NCBI GenBank assembly: GCA_026936325.1
Contig: JAPTHN010000073.1
Location: forward strand, 1,751,864 to 1,815,863
Direction: 5' to 3'
DNA length: 64,000 nt
DNA from: Platynereis dumerilii
Taxonomy: Eukaryota > Annelida > Polychaeta > Phyllodocida > Nereididae
In this document: piece after piece, positions 55,097 through 64,000 of the stretch
Layout: every line of letters begins with the position of its first letter
Numbering within the stretch: position 1 is the first letter of the stretch
Program-made: the position numbers and the translations under genes
Notes under the pieces: model-generated
Databases searched by the model: none
Told to the model about the DNA's origin: nothing
What the model saw: only the letters and a program-made list of their open reading frames with translations

Positions 55097-55957
55097 TTGA
55101 TGTGGTCAAGGTCTCTAAGTAAACAAATGGGTGAGCAAGCAGGATTTGTCACTGGCTTAATTGCGGCCATGTCCAGTGATCAACTTATCACCAAGCTTCA
55201 ACAATGCCTTACAGACCCACTGAAATTTGATATTAATAAACTGCAAGAGGAATTAACAGCAATGAAGGAAGCTGTGAATAAGTGCACTGAGACCAACAAA
55301 CAATTACAAAGTGAAATGTCTGCACTTAGAAAATAGATCAAAAATAAAGATCAACAAATAGTTCAACTCAGTGAGAGAATTAATTCTTTGGAAATTCGTG
55401 TTGATGAGCAAGAGCAATACTCCAGGAGTAATTCCCTTCGAATATCTGGCCTCCCTGATAAGAATGATGAAAAGTTAATGGACAGGTTTATTACGATGGC
55501 CACAATGCAGACGAATGCTGATATTGACGAAGATGATGTCAAAAAAATCTACAGAGTTGGACAAGTGAAACCTGGCTGCACAAGAAATATAATTATTAAG
55601 TTGAAATCTTATGACATGAAGGCCAAAGTATTGAAATCGCAAAGAAATCTGAGAAAAAGTAAAGAAGAGATGGAAGCTGAAAGATTGGCGGAAGAAATGG
55701 ATCCTCAGATACAGCCGGAAGAAGATGCTGAAAAAGAAGAGGACGAAAATTAAGAAGAAACTGAAGATTACTCGAAGGTGTTCATCAATGAACACTTGAC
55801 AAAACTAAGATCGCATTTGCTATGGCTGGCAAGACAGAAGAAAAAGAACAACTTCATAAATGACTCTTGGTCATTTAAAGGCAAAATAATGCTCAAAGAA
55901 CGAACAAATCAGATTAAACAAGTTAAGACAGAAACTGATCTTGCAATGTACCTGTAA
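55097..55957 (+). mobile_element. LINE ORF1 (CR1/L2-like), with one in-frame stop
   Basis: Reads as a LINE ORF1 protein: a coiled-coil start (LQEELTAMKEAV, NKQLQSEMSAL), then VDEQEQYSRSNSLRISGLPD and a fold with IYRVGQVKPGCTRNIIIKLK (RRM-like core of LINE ORF1), an acidic EEEMDPQ-type insertion, and the C-terminal KVFINEHLTKLRSHLLW/GKIMLKER domain. A TAG at 55334-55336 interrupts the frame and another near 55750 precedes the last part. The product would be an RNA-binding chaperone. Confidence 0.8.
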
Positions 55958-56258
55958 GCTTTGACAAATTGTGATCTATTTTCTCTCTTTTCATTTATTG
56001 TTACTGCTGTTATATTAACCCCACCATTTATGGTTTGGTACGAAATGTTTATCTAGTTATTCCCACAAAAATGACTTTTCATATTTGTTATAAAACATTG
56101 AATTCAGTTTTGAAGTTATGTACATTTTCTCATCACTATGGCTGATTCCCTATAAATGAGTCTCAATATTTAAGGGAATTACCCTTCAATGAGATTAATG
56201 TTTCTGAGCTCTTAGACACTGTTAATAACCAAGCTCCAGTTTATAATATATATATAAT

Positions 56259-56462
56259 GACATGATGAATCTAAGAGATGTGAATGACAATGTGACACCT
56301 TTCATTGATCTTGACCCTGACTTAAATGTGAATTCTTTCAAAGGCAGTGTTTCTAATATTCTGGACACTTTTGATTACCATTCAGAAGACAGCTTTGTTA
56401 AAAACACTTAAAAATGATTTTTCATTGTATCATGTGAACTTAAGAAGTCTTCCTGCACACTA
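56259..56462 (+). mobile_element. LINE ORF2 start (endonuclease N-terminus), truncated
   Basis: Begins MMNLRDVNDNVTPFIDLDPD and, after a frame break near 56409, continues into DFSLYHVNLRSLPAHY, matching the NLNIRSL endonuclease start seen at 27980. Sequence similarity stops at the SINE at 56468. The remainder of ORF2 is not found downstream in this window. Confidence 0.65.
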
Positions 56463-56467
56463 TAATT

Positions 56468-56790
56468 GCCGTGGTCTAGTGGATAAGGTGCTCGCCTGGT
56501 AACTCAGACGTTGCAGGTTCGAGTCCCGGCCATGGCATGGAGGAACTGAGCAGATCCTCCATAACTCTTTGCTTCACTCCACCCAGGTGTAAATGGGTAC
56601 TTGGCTACAGGCAGTGATGGCGATTGTAGAGTGACTGAGCATTGTGGCGCCTTATACGGCTGCCTGGCTGCATACTCCCCGGGGAGTTGAGAAAGGCTCA
56701 TGCTTGAACAGGCCTGCCAAGGGTGTAATTGTACAGTCTGTTGAGATGGACTCTGTCTATGTAATGGACGTTAAAAAAAATAAACATTTA
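56468..56790 (+). mobile_element. tRNA-derived SINE
   Basis: The head (56468-56537) is tRNA-like: acceptor arms GCCGTGG and CCATGGC can pair, an A-box TGGTCTAGTGG (56472-56482) and a perfect B-box GGTTCGAGTCC (56516-56526) form a Pol III promoter, but the T-stem and anticodon arm are degraded. The body has ACCCAGGTGTAAATGGGTAC, a block seen in several marine-invertebrate SINEs, and ends in an A-rich tail near 56784. It sits where the LINE ORF2 sequence stops. Not a functional tRNA. Confidence 0.88.
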
Positions 56791-57365
56791 CATTTAATTT
56801 ACATTTATAATGAATTCTTACTAAGCTTATGTAATACTAGAATACCCTTTGGAAATAGATTTTTGACACATGAAGAGTTTGATGTAAGTTGGCAAATCAG
56901 TACGCTCAGCTGGAGAATGAACAATAATTATTGTGCAAACCATTTATTAGACGTTGGCTTCAGTTGTAGCCTGGAGGCCTATTTTGGAAGGGGGAGGGGA
57001 GGGGGGTTTGCAGTGGAAGGAAGAGCCAACAGGAATTGTGTATTGGGGTTGTGACGGATTTTCAAATGTTAATCGGTGGAACAGACTAAGGAGGGCAGCA
57101 TGTAATAATCGGAGGGGGGGAGGGGGGCTTGGAGTTGTTGGCAGTAAATTTAGCTGCGTACGTATCTGTCTACAAGCTGTCTTCTATGCAGATATGGAGA
57201 AATATACCTAATGTTGAAAATCCACGCATCTGGCTATCTATCTATCTAGCCTATGTGTCTATTTATCTAGGTATCAATATATCTATGTATCTATTCATCT
57301 AGGTATCAATATATCTATGTGTCTATCTATCAATGTATCTATCTATCAATCTATCAATGTATCTG
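56791..57365. other. No gene; G-runs and degenerate TATC repeat
   Basis: G-rich runs at 56989-57006 and 57111-57128, then a degenerate TATC/AATC repeat (about 57227-57365). No domain. Confidence 0.5.
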
Positions 57366-57815
57366 TGGCAGATTTCACGAAAAGTGCTCTCAGAGGGTAC
57401 CTTAAACTTTCTAACCCTTTTTTACCTCTCTGTTGCTTCCTGAAGCAAGTAAACCTATTACTAAGTACATCTTTGATCTAATGAATAAATATCAATAAAA
57501 TAATGCTCAAATATGTTGCTTTTTGCTCTTAAAAAATTTTTTTTTATCCCTCATGAGGACAATTTTAGACGACCAAACTTACTGGTAATCAGACGTGCTC
57601 ACTTTGGCACTCTGTGGAATCTGCTAAAACCAATCCAGGAAAATGTAGTGATATGTGATTGACAAAACACATCTTGAAAATTATTTTGGAACAATTTTTA
57701 ATTGTATTGGTCATCATAAAACTTGAAAAAAAAATGAAAAATTAAAAAAGACTGCTAATGTAACTCGATTCCGTCACAGGACACGACGTTACATTAGCAA
57801 CTTTTACATGGGGAT
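57366..57815. repeat. Dispersed 445-bp repeat, copy 2
   Basis: Matches 29891-30335 from GGCAGATTTCACGAAAAGTG to GTTACATTAGCAACTTTTAC with only scattered changes. It ends in the same GCTAATGTAAC/GTTACATTAGC hairpin. The two copies diverge sharply just after ACATGGG, which sets the right boundary. Confidence 0.85.
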
Positions 57816-58372
57816 TATTCTGTGTTCTTGCTACTTATGCCAGTTTCAAACACGAAATTGCACTGTTAAAAAGTTTGCGTAGAGGTACAGAAAATTCTGT
57901 AAGGCTACAGAAAAATCTGTTGGATAACTGCCAGTTCAAAAAAGCTGACAGTTCCTGCTCTGTTGGCACACATTTCTGTAATAAGTTTACTAACATAATT
58001 ATCTGTACAAGCACTGGCTTCTCACAATGTATGTGCAGATATCTGTGAAATGCCTCAGTCATTGTTACTGAGGTGTTGTTGTATCACAATTTGTTAATCT
58101 CTGTCATAGTTTTTAAATCTCACCTCTGAATAGAAACACAAAAAGGATAATGAAATAAGTTATGAAGGAACTCATTTGTATTTCTCAATCCAAACACCTG
58201 AGAACAGAGAAAGGTAAGATATAAATTCTCTATTTCAGAGAGTGGTGTGTGTAAGGTAAATGCAATTTGTTAGATTTATCTAGTGATAATGTAAGTGTAC
58301 ATTTGTGGGTGCTGGTGCTTAAATGAGCTTTGAAATATGATGTGAAAGATGTGTATGTAACCAATCAACAAA
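57816..58372. other. No gene seen
   Basis: A possible splice donor (GAGAAAGGTAAGAT, about 58206-58219) stands alone without a coding frame. Otherwise featureless. Confidence 0.4.
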
Positions 58373-59081
58373 GGGGAGACCGGGGTAAGTTGTTTCACCC
58401 AATGTTGGTTAGAAATAAAAAAAACAAACAACTAAAGAAGGCAATAACACTCTACCCATTACTATGTTACATGACTTAACCTGGTTAATATAATACTGCA
58501 ATAAGCTTCTTTCAAAAATTAACTTTATTGTTGAAAATTTGATGTCCTGAGGATGGACAATAATGTTTCTCATTTGCACAATATTATTGGCAATTAGGTG
58601 TCTCCAGCTTATTGCTGATGGTAGGTAGTAGGCCTATCTGCCATTTTGGGTTGTCAGATTTAATCGAGGATTTTTGGCAACTTATCTTATTTCTCATTTT
58701 TTGTCACTATTGGATATAACTTGCCTTAGGCATGATGTGATATAACTGATATTAAAGATAATATTCAATTAGACTTTCCAAAGAAACTTATATAATTCCA
58801 GTGTTTGCCACATTTTGCTTTGTTTGGGCATACAGTGTACAGCGTCAATTTTTGATGTGTTACAAGTAATATGTCAGTATAAGTTTGGAGGAACGACACC
58901 TTGTCAATCATTTGGCACATTTTTCCCACCTAAGGACAAGTTGTGCCACAATCACTACTTTTTATTTATGAGTAACTATGATCATGTTCCTTGTCATCTG
59001 TCTTGAAACCTGCCTAAATTATGCATGGGGAAAATGCTAAAAAGATTGGGACAACTTGCCCTAACCTCCCCAATCCGAGGA
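58373..59081. mobile_element. DNA element with GGGGAGACCGGGGTAAGTTG ends
   Basis: The left end GGGGAGACCGGGGTAAGTTG (58373) and right end CAACTTGCCCTAACCTCCCC (about 59081) are imperfect inverted repeats of about 20 bp. The same GTAAGTTGT/ACAACTTG words recur inside (58675-58690, 58937). About 710 bp with no ORF; non-autonomous. Target duplication not visible. Confidence 0.6.
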
Positions 59082-60644
59082 AACTCAAATAAAGACATAA
59101 GAAACAATTCATGTTTGAGCTATAATGCTGTTGTAACTTAGTTCCCTGCCTCCTTGTCCAACAAGAAAACTTGGCATCAAAACTATAATTGTTTTCCAAC
59201 TTAACTAATTTTTTCTCTTCTATGAGTTATTGAAAATTTGGTATATCCATAAATTTGCTCATGTACAAATTTGAATACTCTTGCATATTGACTTTCTGAC
59301 TGATATCTTTCAATATAAATCTTTTGTCCTAGAGGACTTTTTAATCACTTAAATACCAAAACTCTTATTTCATAATTATGATTTCGATCACAGTCAAAGC
59401 AGGCCTATTTCAATTATTGGGTTGGTTGATGAGAGAACAAATAATTAACATGTAACTCATTTGTAAGATAATTGTAGTTGTGTAGAATACGCGTTATACA
59501 TTACAATAATTTATCTTTTCAGAGATTCATCAAAAATGCCAATGGAAATAGATGATCAAGGCCTCTTCTCCTTTATTTATGTACTTGGAAGAGGATGTAG
59601 GAATAAGGCAAAAGGTCAACATAGATCCAGGTGACCCGCCCAGTATGGAAATTGAACTCAGGATCCAGCGATTGGCAACTACGTGTGATACTTACTTTGC
59701 TCCCCGGACCAGAAATAACAACAACACAAAAGAAACTTACAGATGTTATGATAATTTTGTTTTAAGTCCTAATGTCATCCAATTGATGATTTGTACATCG
59801 CATGATTATTGAGAGTGAATATGTGCAGTTTTTAAGAAATTGTATAGATAACCAGAGTTCATATCTTACAAGACGTCTCTTAAAATAAAGTCTGATACAA
59901 TAGTTTTGTGTGACATGATCAATGTATGATTCTGCATTTTGAGGTATATTTATAAAGATGTGAACATGTTAATCGTGCTGAAAGACAATTTCAATAGAAA
60001 CGAAAATGCTACGGAGCATGTGAGTCTCATCAAATAGTGTGCATGTCTGTACGGTCGGAAATTTGGCTTCTAGAGTTTTACATAATTATGTATACCTTCT
60101 ATTATCATCACGTATCTGAAGAATGACAAAGCTGATGTCAGTACAGGAAAATGAGCTTGCAGCAGAATATATTTTGAAGCCATGTGTTTTGCAAAATTAG
60201 TGATTGATGTCAAGTTATTCCAGACAATGATATCACTCTTTTATTTTTTCTCCATATCAATGATTTGGGCTCTTCCTCAGTATTAATATCTGCTTAAAAC
60301 ATTTGGCTTTAGTGAATAAATGAATTTTATGGTACTTTTGGCAACAACTATACCTACTACTTATGCTGGGTAGACACCACATGTTTGGGGTTCTGTCATG
60401 AATTTTTGCTTGATATGTAACAAACTAATCCATCAGAACTTAAAGTTGGTGGAATAATGACCAAGTAATTAAACAGAAACAGCAAAGGTAGTTGACTGAT
60501 TGGTTACAGTCTCTTGCTCCATTGGAAGTCTGTACAAATATTGTTTCCAAAAGATACTTTTATTTCCCTTATTTAGAAGCTTTATTATAAATGAGCTCAT
60601 TCATCATTTGGGTGACAGAGGGGTTAAGTGAACTGTCAAGAGCA
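59082..60644. other. Intergenic; one weak exon candidate
   Basis: TATCTTTTCAG (59512-59522) precedes a frame (59552-59812) reading MIKASSPLFMYLEEDVGIRQ and on to a stop, then AATAAA at 59884-59889. The arrangement is that of a terminal exon with poly-A signal, but the protein shows no domain and no partner exon, so it is not called a gene. Rest: no feature. Confidence 0.35.
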
Positions 60645-60835
60645 AAATCTCAACTGGATGTCGTTTGGATGAGATGTTAAATTGGTGGCCCCTCGTATCA
60701 GTGTCTGTGCTTGGCAAGAAAAAGATCACTCAGATGCATGGGGTAAATGTGTTGAAGGCTCTCACTGTCCCTTTTCTATCTCATTAATCAACCCTTGTGA
60801 GCGCCCAGAACTGGGCTTAGAGAACTGCATTTACC
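60645..60835 (+). mobile_element. Possible SINE 3'-body fragment
   Basis: GGATGTCGTTTGGATGAGAT, then GTTAAATTGGTGGCCCC, a TGTGCTTGGCA word and GCGCCCAGAACTGGGC resemble the conserved 3' bodies of marine-invertebrate SINEs. No Pol III promoter is attached. It is followed at once by a TCTA array, as often happens at SINE tails. Confidence 0.35.
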
Positions 60836-60836
60836 A

Positions 60837-60897
<61 letters not shown>

Positions 60898-60930
60898 GTA
60901 TATATATATATCTATCTATCTATATATCTG

Positions 60931-60962
<32 letters not shown>

Positions 60963-61290
60963 CTGTCTATCTGTCCATTTGTCTATCTGTCTATCTATCT
61001 TTCCATCTTTCTATTTTTCTATCTGCCTTTCTATCTTTTTATCTATCCAACTATCTGTCAACCAATACTATTTCAATCAACCTATCTTTCTTCAAGAAAC
61101 CCATCAATAATTATTGATATCTAATCTATCTATCTATGTATCTATGTATCTATCTATCCATCTATCCATCTATCCATCTATCTATCTATCTACCTATCTA
61201 TCTATCTTTTATTTTTTTCTATCTTTCTGTCTTTCTATCTTCCTATCTTTCCATCTTCCTATCTATCTAGCTATCTATCTATCCATCTGT
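60837..61290 (+). repeat. (TCTA)n compound array
   Basis: TCTA repeats at 60837-60962, degenerate TCTGTCTATCTTTC variants to about 61075, a short unique gap, then TATC/TCCA repeats from 61122 to 61290. A further small TATC block is at 61730-61764. All long frames here are artefacts. Confidence 0.95.
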
Positions 61291-62195
61291 GGTTAATGCA
61301 TTTTGAGCTTTTTTGGACCGCAATGCAATGCCTTTGAATGATGCTCAATTAAAAGGTTCAATTTTTATTTTAAATAATGAAAAATGCTATTTTTAGCTTG
61401 AAGTAGGATAAAAACACTAAAAAGGCCGAGACATCGATTTTAAAAGCAGAAATACAAATAAGGTGTCAATAAAGGCAGGTTTTTAAAATTTGGGTGAATG
61501 TTTTTTTTCTCGCTCAGTAAGACGCCAAAAATGGCTCAGTTTCCACCAAGACCCCATGGAACGAGGATTTAAATTCAAAAAGGTGCCCCCAGCATCATAT
61601 AGTGCTACTTCTCTTCTTCATTTGACTTGTTTTTTATATTAGTGTTTTTATCATATTTTCAGCAAAAAATAACAATTTTCAATATTAAAGATACCGACAT
61701 TAAAAAACATTTTTTATCAATCTGTTTGTCTATCTATTTATCTATCTATCTATCTATCTATCTAAGTAATGAACAAAAATAATTTTCTATCTTATGGATT
61801 CCAAAGGTCTTGCAAGGTCTATTTTCTGATTTCTTTCATTGGCTCAGTAATTTTGTTTAAAATCCTACAGTGCTTGTGCTAAAATTAGTTATAATATATA
61901 GAGCTTATAACCCATTCTATAAACAGATTAATATTCGTTATCATGAACTGACAAAAAAAAATAAAACTAACAATCTCAGTTTCTGTATTTGTGACACCTT
62001 TCACAAGTCATTGATATATAACTGGTAATTCTGTGAGCTTACTGAAAAGTCTTAATCATTACTGTCAAAACTATCTGTATGATTACTGAAATTCCAGTAT
62101 GCACACAAATATTTTTTCTGTGAACTCACAGAGTGTTCTGGAAAAAAAATTTCCCGAAATGTCAGTAAATTGACAATTATTTTTTTTAACAGTGT
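61291..62195. other. Intergenic, no gene seen
   Basis: AT-rich; a brief TATC array at 61730-61764. Nothing else. Confidence 0.45.
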
Positions 62196-62693
62196 GTTAT
62201 TGCTAATGTAACTGCAATTTTGCATCTGTCCACTGCATAGTGTTACATTAGCAAAATTTGTCTATGTATGTAAATTATGTTAACGAACACATAATTAGAT
62301 CCCAAATTTTTTCTGAACTGAAATCCAGGTCTCCCAGGAGCAGGCCAGGAGTGGAACCCTGTCGGTGATTTAATTTATATTGCAGTAGGATCGGCACACA
62401 AAAATTCCGTCCACCATCATTTATCGTTTTTACATTAGCCCAAGGCCATTTTTTTAGTTACTCTGATCTACCAATCCAACAGAAAACAGTTTTTACCCAT
62501 GATTTTATTTAGTGCATTGACACAATAAATGATGTAGATTTCAGCTTTTTTTTGTCCTGCCAACTATCCTTAGAAAAAGCACCCTGAAAAAATCTGAGTA
62601 GCTACGAATCATTTATGTCTGGCCTTATCAAACTTGTGCTAATGTAACTTGTGGTAAGTTATTTTGCAGCTTTTTGTGAAATCTGCCCTGTCT
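62196..62693. repeat. Related hairpin-bearing repeat, right end
   Basis: TTGCTAATGTAAC and GTTACATTAGCAA form a hairpin at 62202-62254, as in the 29891 and 57366 copies, and the block ends CTTTTTGTGAAATCTGCCCT (62671-62690), the reverse of their start. It probably is the opposite terminus of the same element family, so the three copies together suggest both ends of one transposon. Confidence 0.65.
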
Positions 62694-62764
62694 ATCAATG
62701 TAATAATGTATCAAGCTATGTAATAGTATGTATCATTGTATCAATCTATCTTTGAAATTATCAT

Positions 62765-63010
62765 ATGCCAATAGTGCAGTGTTCTAGAAGGCAATCAAGG
62801 GAACATTTTAAGACAAAAATGAGAAAAATCAGTAGGGAATTCTTTGAGATATTACCATCTAAAACTTTAGGTTTATCACTCTGTCATTTTTGTGATTTTA
62901 AGAGATCCAAACAATTTGTAATTGTCCAAAATCGTATCAAAATGATACTATTGGCAATGGCAGACATTTTGATTTCAATTCCTTAAACATTTGTAGCAAG
63001 TATGCATCAT
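62765..63010 (+). repeat. Third copy of the 13030/22584 repeat
   Basis: ATGCCAATAGTGCAGTGTTC through GGGAATTCTT and on to CAAACATTTGTAGCAAGTAT matches the inverted pair at 13061-13240 and 22310-22550. It lacks their outer end. Shows that this family is dispersed. Confidence 0.75.
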
Positions 63011-63651
63011 AATATTCATTCTCCCAAAGTCAGACCCTCAGTGCGAGCTTGCACAGCGAGGCTCTGACTCTGTTGATAGTTTTCCCTGTGATTTTAGGAT
63101 GAATCTTCCAAAACAATTTTGGGATTAATATATATCTGTGACTGATCACACCTTAAATTGACAAACATCACTACTGATGTTGAACAATGAAATAAAACAC
63201 ACAAACTGACAACAAGAAACTGTCATCTGAAAGTTACATAAACTATGAAATGTATGATGAGTACTAAACACAAACACAAAAACTGTGAACAGTTCAGATG
63301 TCAATCATCATCAGGCATTTAATTTAGATCTGATTGGTAGTTTAGTTGGGTCTAATCTCTGGACAGCTTCATGGACAGTGATTGACTTAGTCCAAGTTTG
63401 ATATTTTCAGAACGCATTTGTGCGCAAATTCTCACTGCTGAGTTTATGGAGGGCAGCCATTGTACATGTATCTTGGGGGATTTTTTAATACAGAGATAAC
63501 TGCTTTCAGTGTTACAATGAAATAGATAATTTCCCATTGAAGAAAACTCCAACCCCCAAATTTTAGTTATTATTTTAAATTACATGGGGTTTTGCAGGTT
63601 GCTAATCTATGTATATCCTTGAAGAAACTAGCACAGGAGGCGCAAGCTATA
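63011..63651. other. No gene seen
   Basis: A short imperfect hairpin (GTCAGACCCTCAGTGCGAGC and its partner, 63030-63073) is the only structure noticed. Confidence 0.45.
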
Positions 63652-63840
63652 CACTCTAAAAAATGTCGGGACAAAATTGGTTTTTTAGATTCAAAATGTT
63701 TTTTTGAAAAACCAAATTTCAATGCAAAACCAACATGGATTTTTAGAAAAATCCATGTTGGTTTTTTGCATTGAAATTTGGTTTTTCAAAAAACCATTTT
63801 GAATCTAAAAAACCAATTTTGTCTGAAATTTTTTAGAGTG
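63652..63840. mobile_element. Near-perfect foldback MITE, 189 bp
   Basis: CACTCTAAAAAATGTC at the left and its mirror (ending TTTTTTAGAGTG) at the right lie between TA at 63650-63651 and 63841-63842. The two arms are almost exact complements (CAAATTTCAATGCAAAACCA and its reverse), leaving a loop of only about 12 bases. The high arm identity suggests recent insertion or repair-driven homogenisation. No ORF. Confidence 0.9.
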
Positions 63841-63842
63841 TA

Positions 63843-64000
63843 GTTTTATGATGTTCCATGTTCGTCACTGTGAGGTCCTAATGACCAGATAACCCCACCC
63901 ATTCTCTCTCATCTTTCCCTTTGTACCCCTATCAAGAAAAGTATCCATGAAATTCATATCTGAGAGGAGTTTTAATTTCAACATTTACGCTAATTTAAGG
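63843..64000. other. No feature seen
   Basis: Short unique flank to the window edge. Confidence 0.4.

Noticed and set aside
56468-56537. Functional tRNA gene
   Set aside because: A- and B-boxes are good, but the T-stem has mismatches, the anticodon arm is degraded and a SINE body with an A-tail follows.
59552-59812. 86-codon frame as a gene
   Set aside because: Acceptor-like and AATAAA signals flank it, but there is no domain, no in-frame upstream exon and no composition signal. Left as a weak candidate.

Overview
The window is AT-rich eukaryotic nuclear DNA from an invertebrate animal, most likely a marine one and possibly a deuterostome. The evidence is an animal class A GPCR, a secreted-protein gene with spliced exons (GT/AG borders, signal peptide, TATA box), a lectin-like domain exon, CR1/L2-type LINEs, a tRNA-derived SINE, and many Tc1/mariner, hAT and TTAA-type DNA elements. 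I cannot fix the species. Nothing prokaryotic is present, and genes are sparse.

Layout. 1-5.2 kb is a mosaic of Ty3/Gypsy retrotransposon pieces and an element with long inverted repeats. The latter carries a two-zinc-finger/coiled-coil ORF, and its arms contain a promoter-like cassette and 62-bp tandem repeats. 5.2-8.8 kb holds two copies of a MITE and a CpG-type promoter-like patch. 8.8-22.6 kb is a stack of nested elements: a TCAT-flanked inverted-repeat element holding a TA-flanked one, a hAT MITE with perfect 8-bp duplications, a Tc1-like foldback, a block dense in GTCAC/GTGAC, and a hAT element that itself contains a TTAA-flanked element with a promoter-like cargo. 22.6-23.1 kb holds an F-type-lectin-like exon (minus strand). 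23.1-31.9 kb is intergenic, with tetranucleotide arrays and a degenerate LINE.

31.9-39.6 kb contains a minus-strand secreted-protein gene: TATA box, signal-peptide exon and two downstream exons. 36-52 kb is repeat-rich: hAT and mariner MITEs, a 12-bp minisatellite, a block dense in nuclear-receptor half-sites, a LINE 3' half, TATC arrays and a 2-kb higher-order tandem array. 52.2-54.3 kb is the best gene, an orphan class A GPCR on the minus strand whose third intracellular loop is expanded by a 42-bp coding minisatellite. 55-56.8 kb holds a LINE ORF1 and ORF2 start with a SINE adjacent. The remainder is repeats with no convincing gene.

The two host genes (GPCR and secreted protein) share a strand, but nothing shows that they work together. 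Most of the sequence is explained by layered transposon insertion. The most unusual items are the inverted-repeat element with its zinc-finger ORF, the GPCR loop minisatellite, and the TTAA element with a promoter-like load. All family names rest on motif recognition by eye, without database searches.
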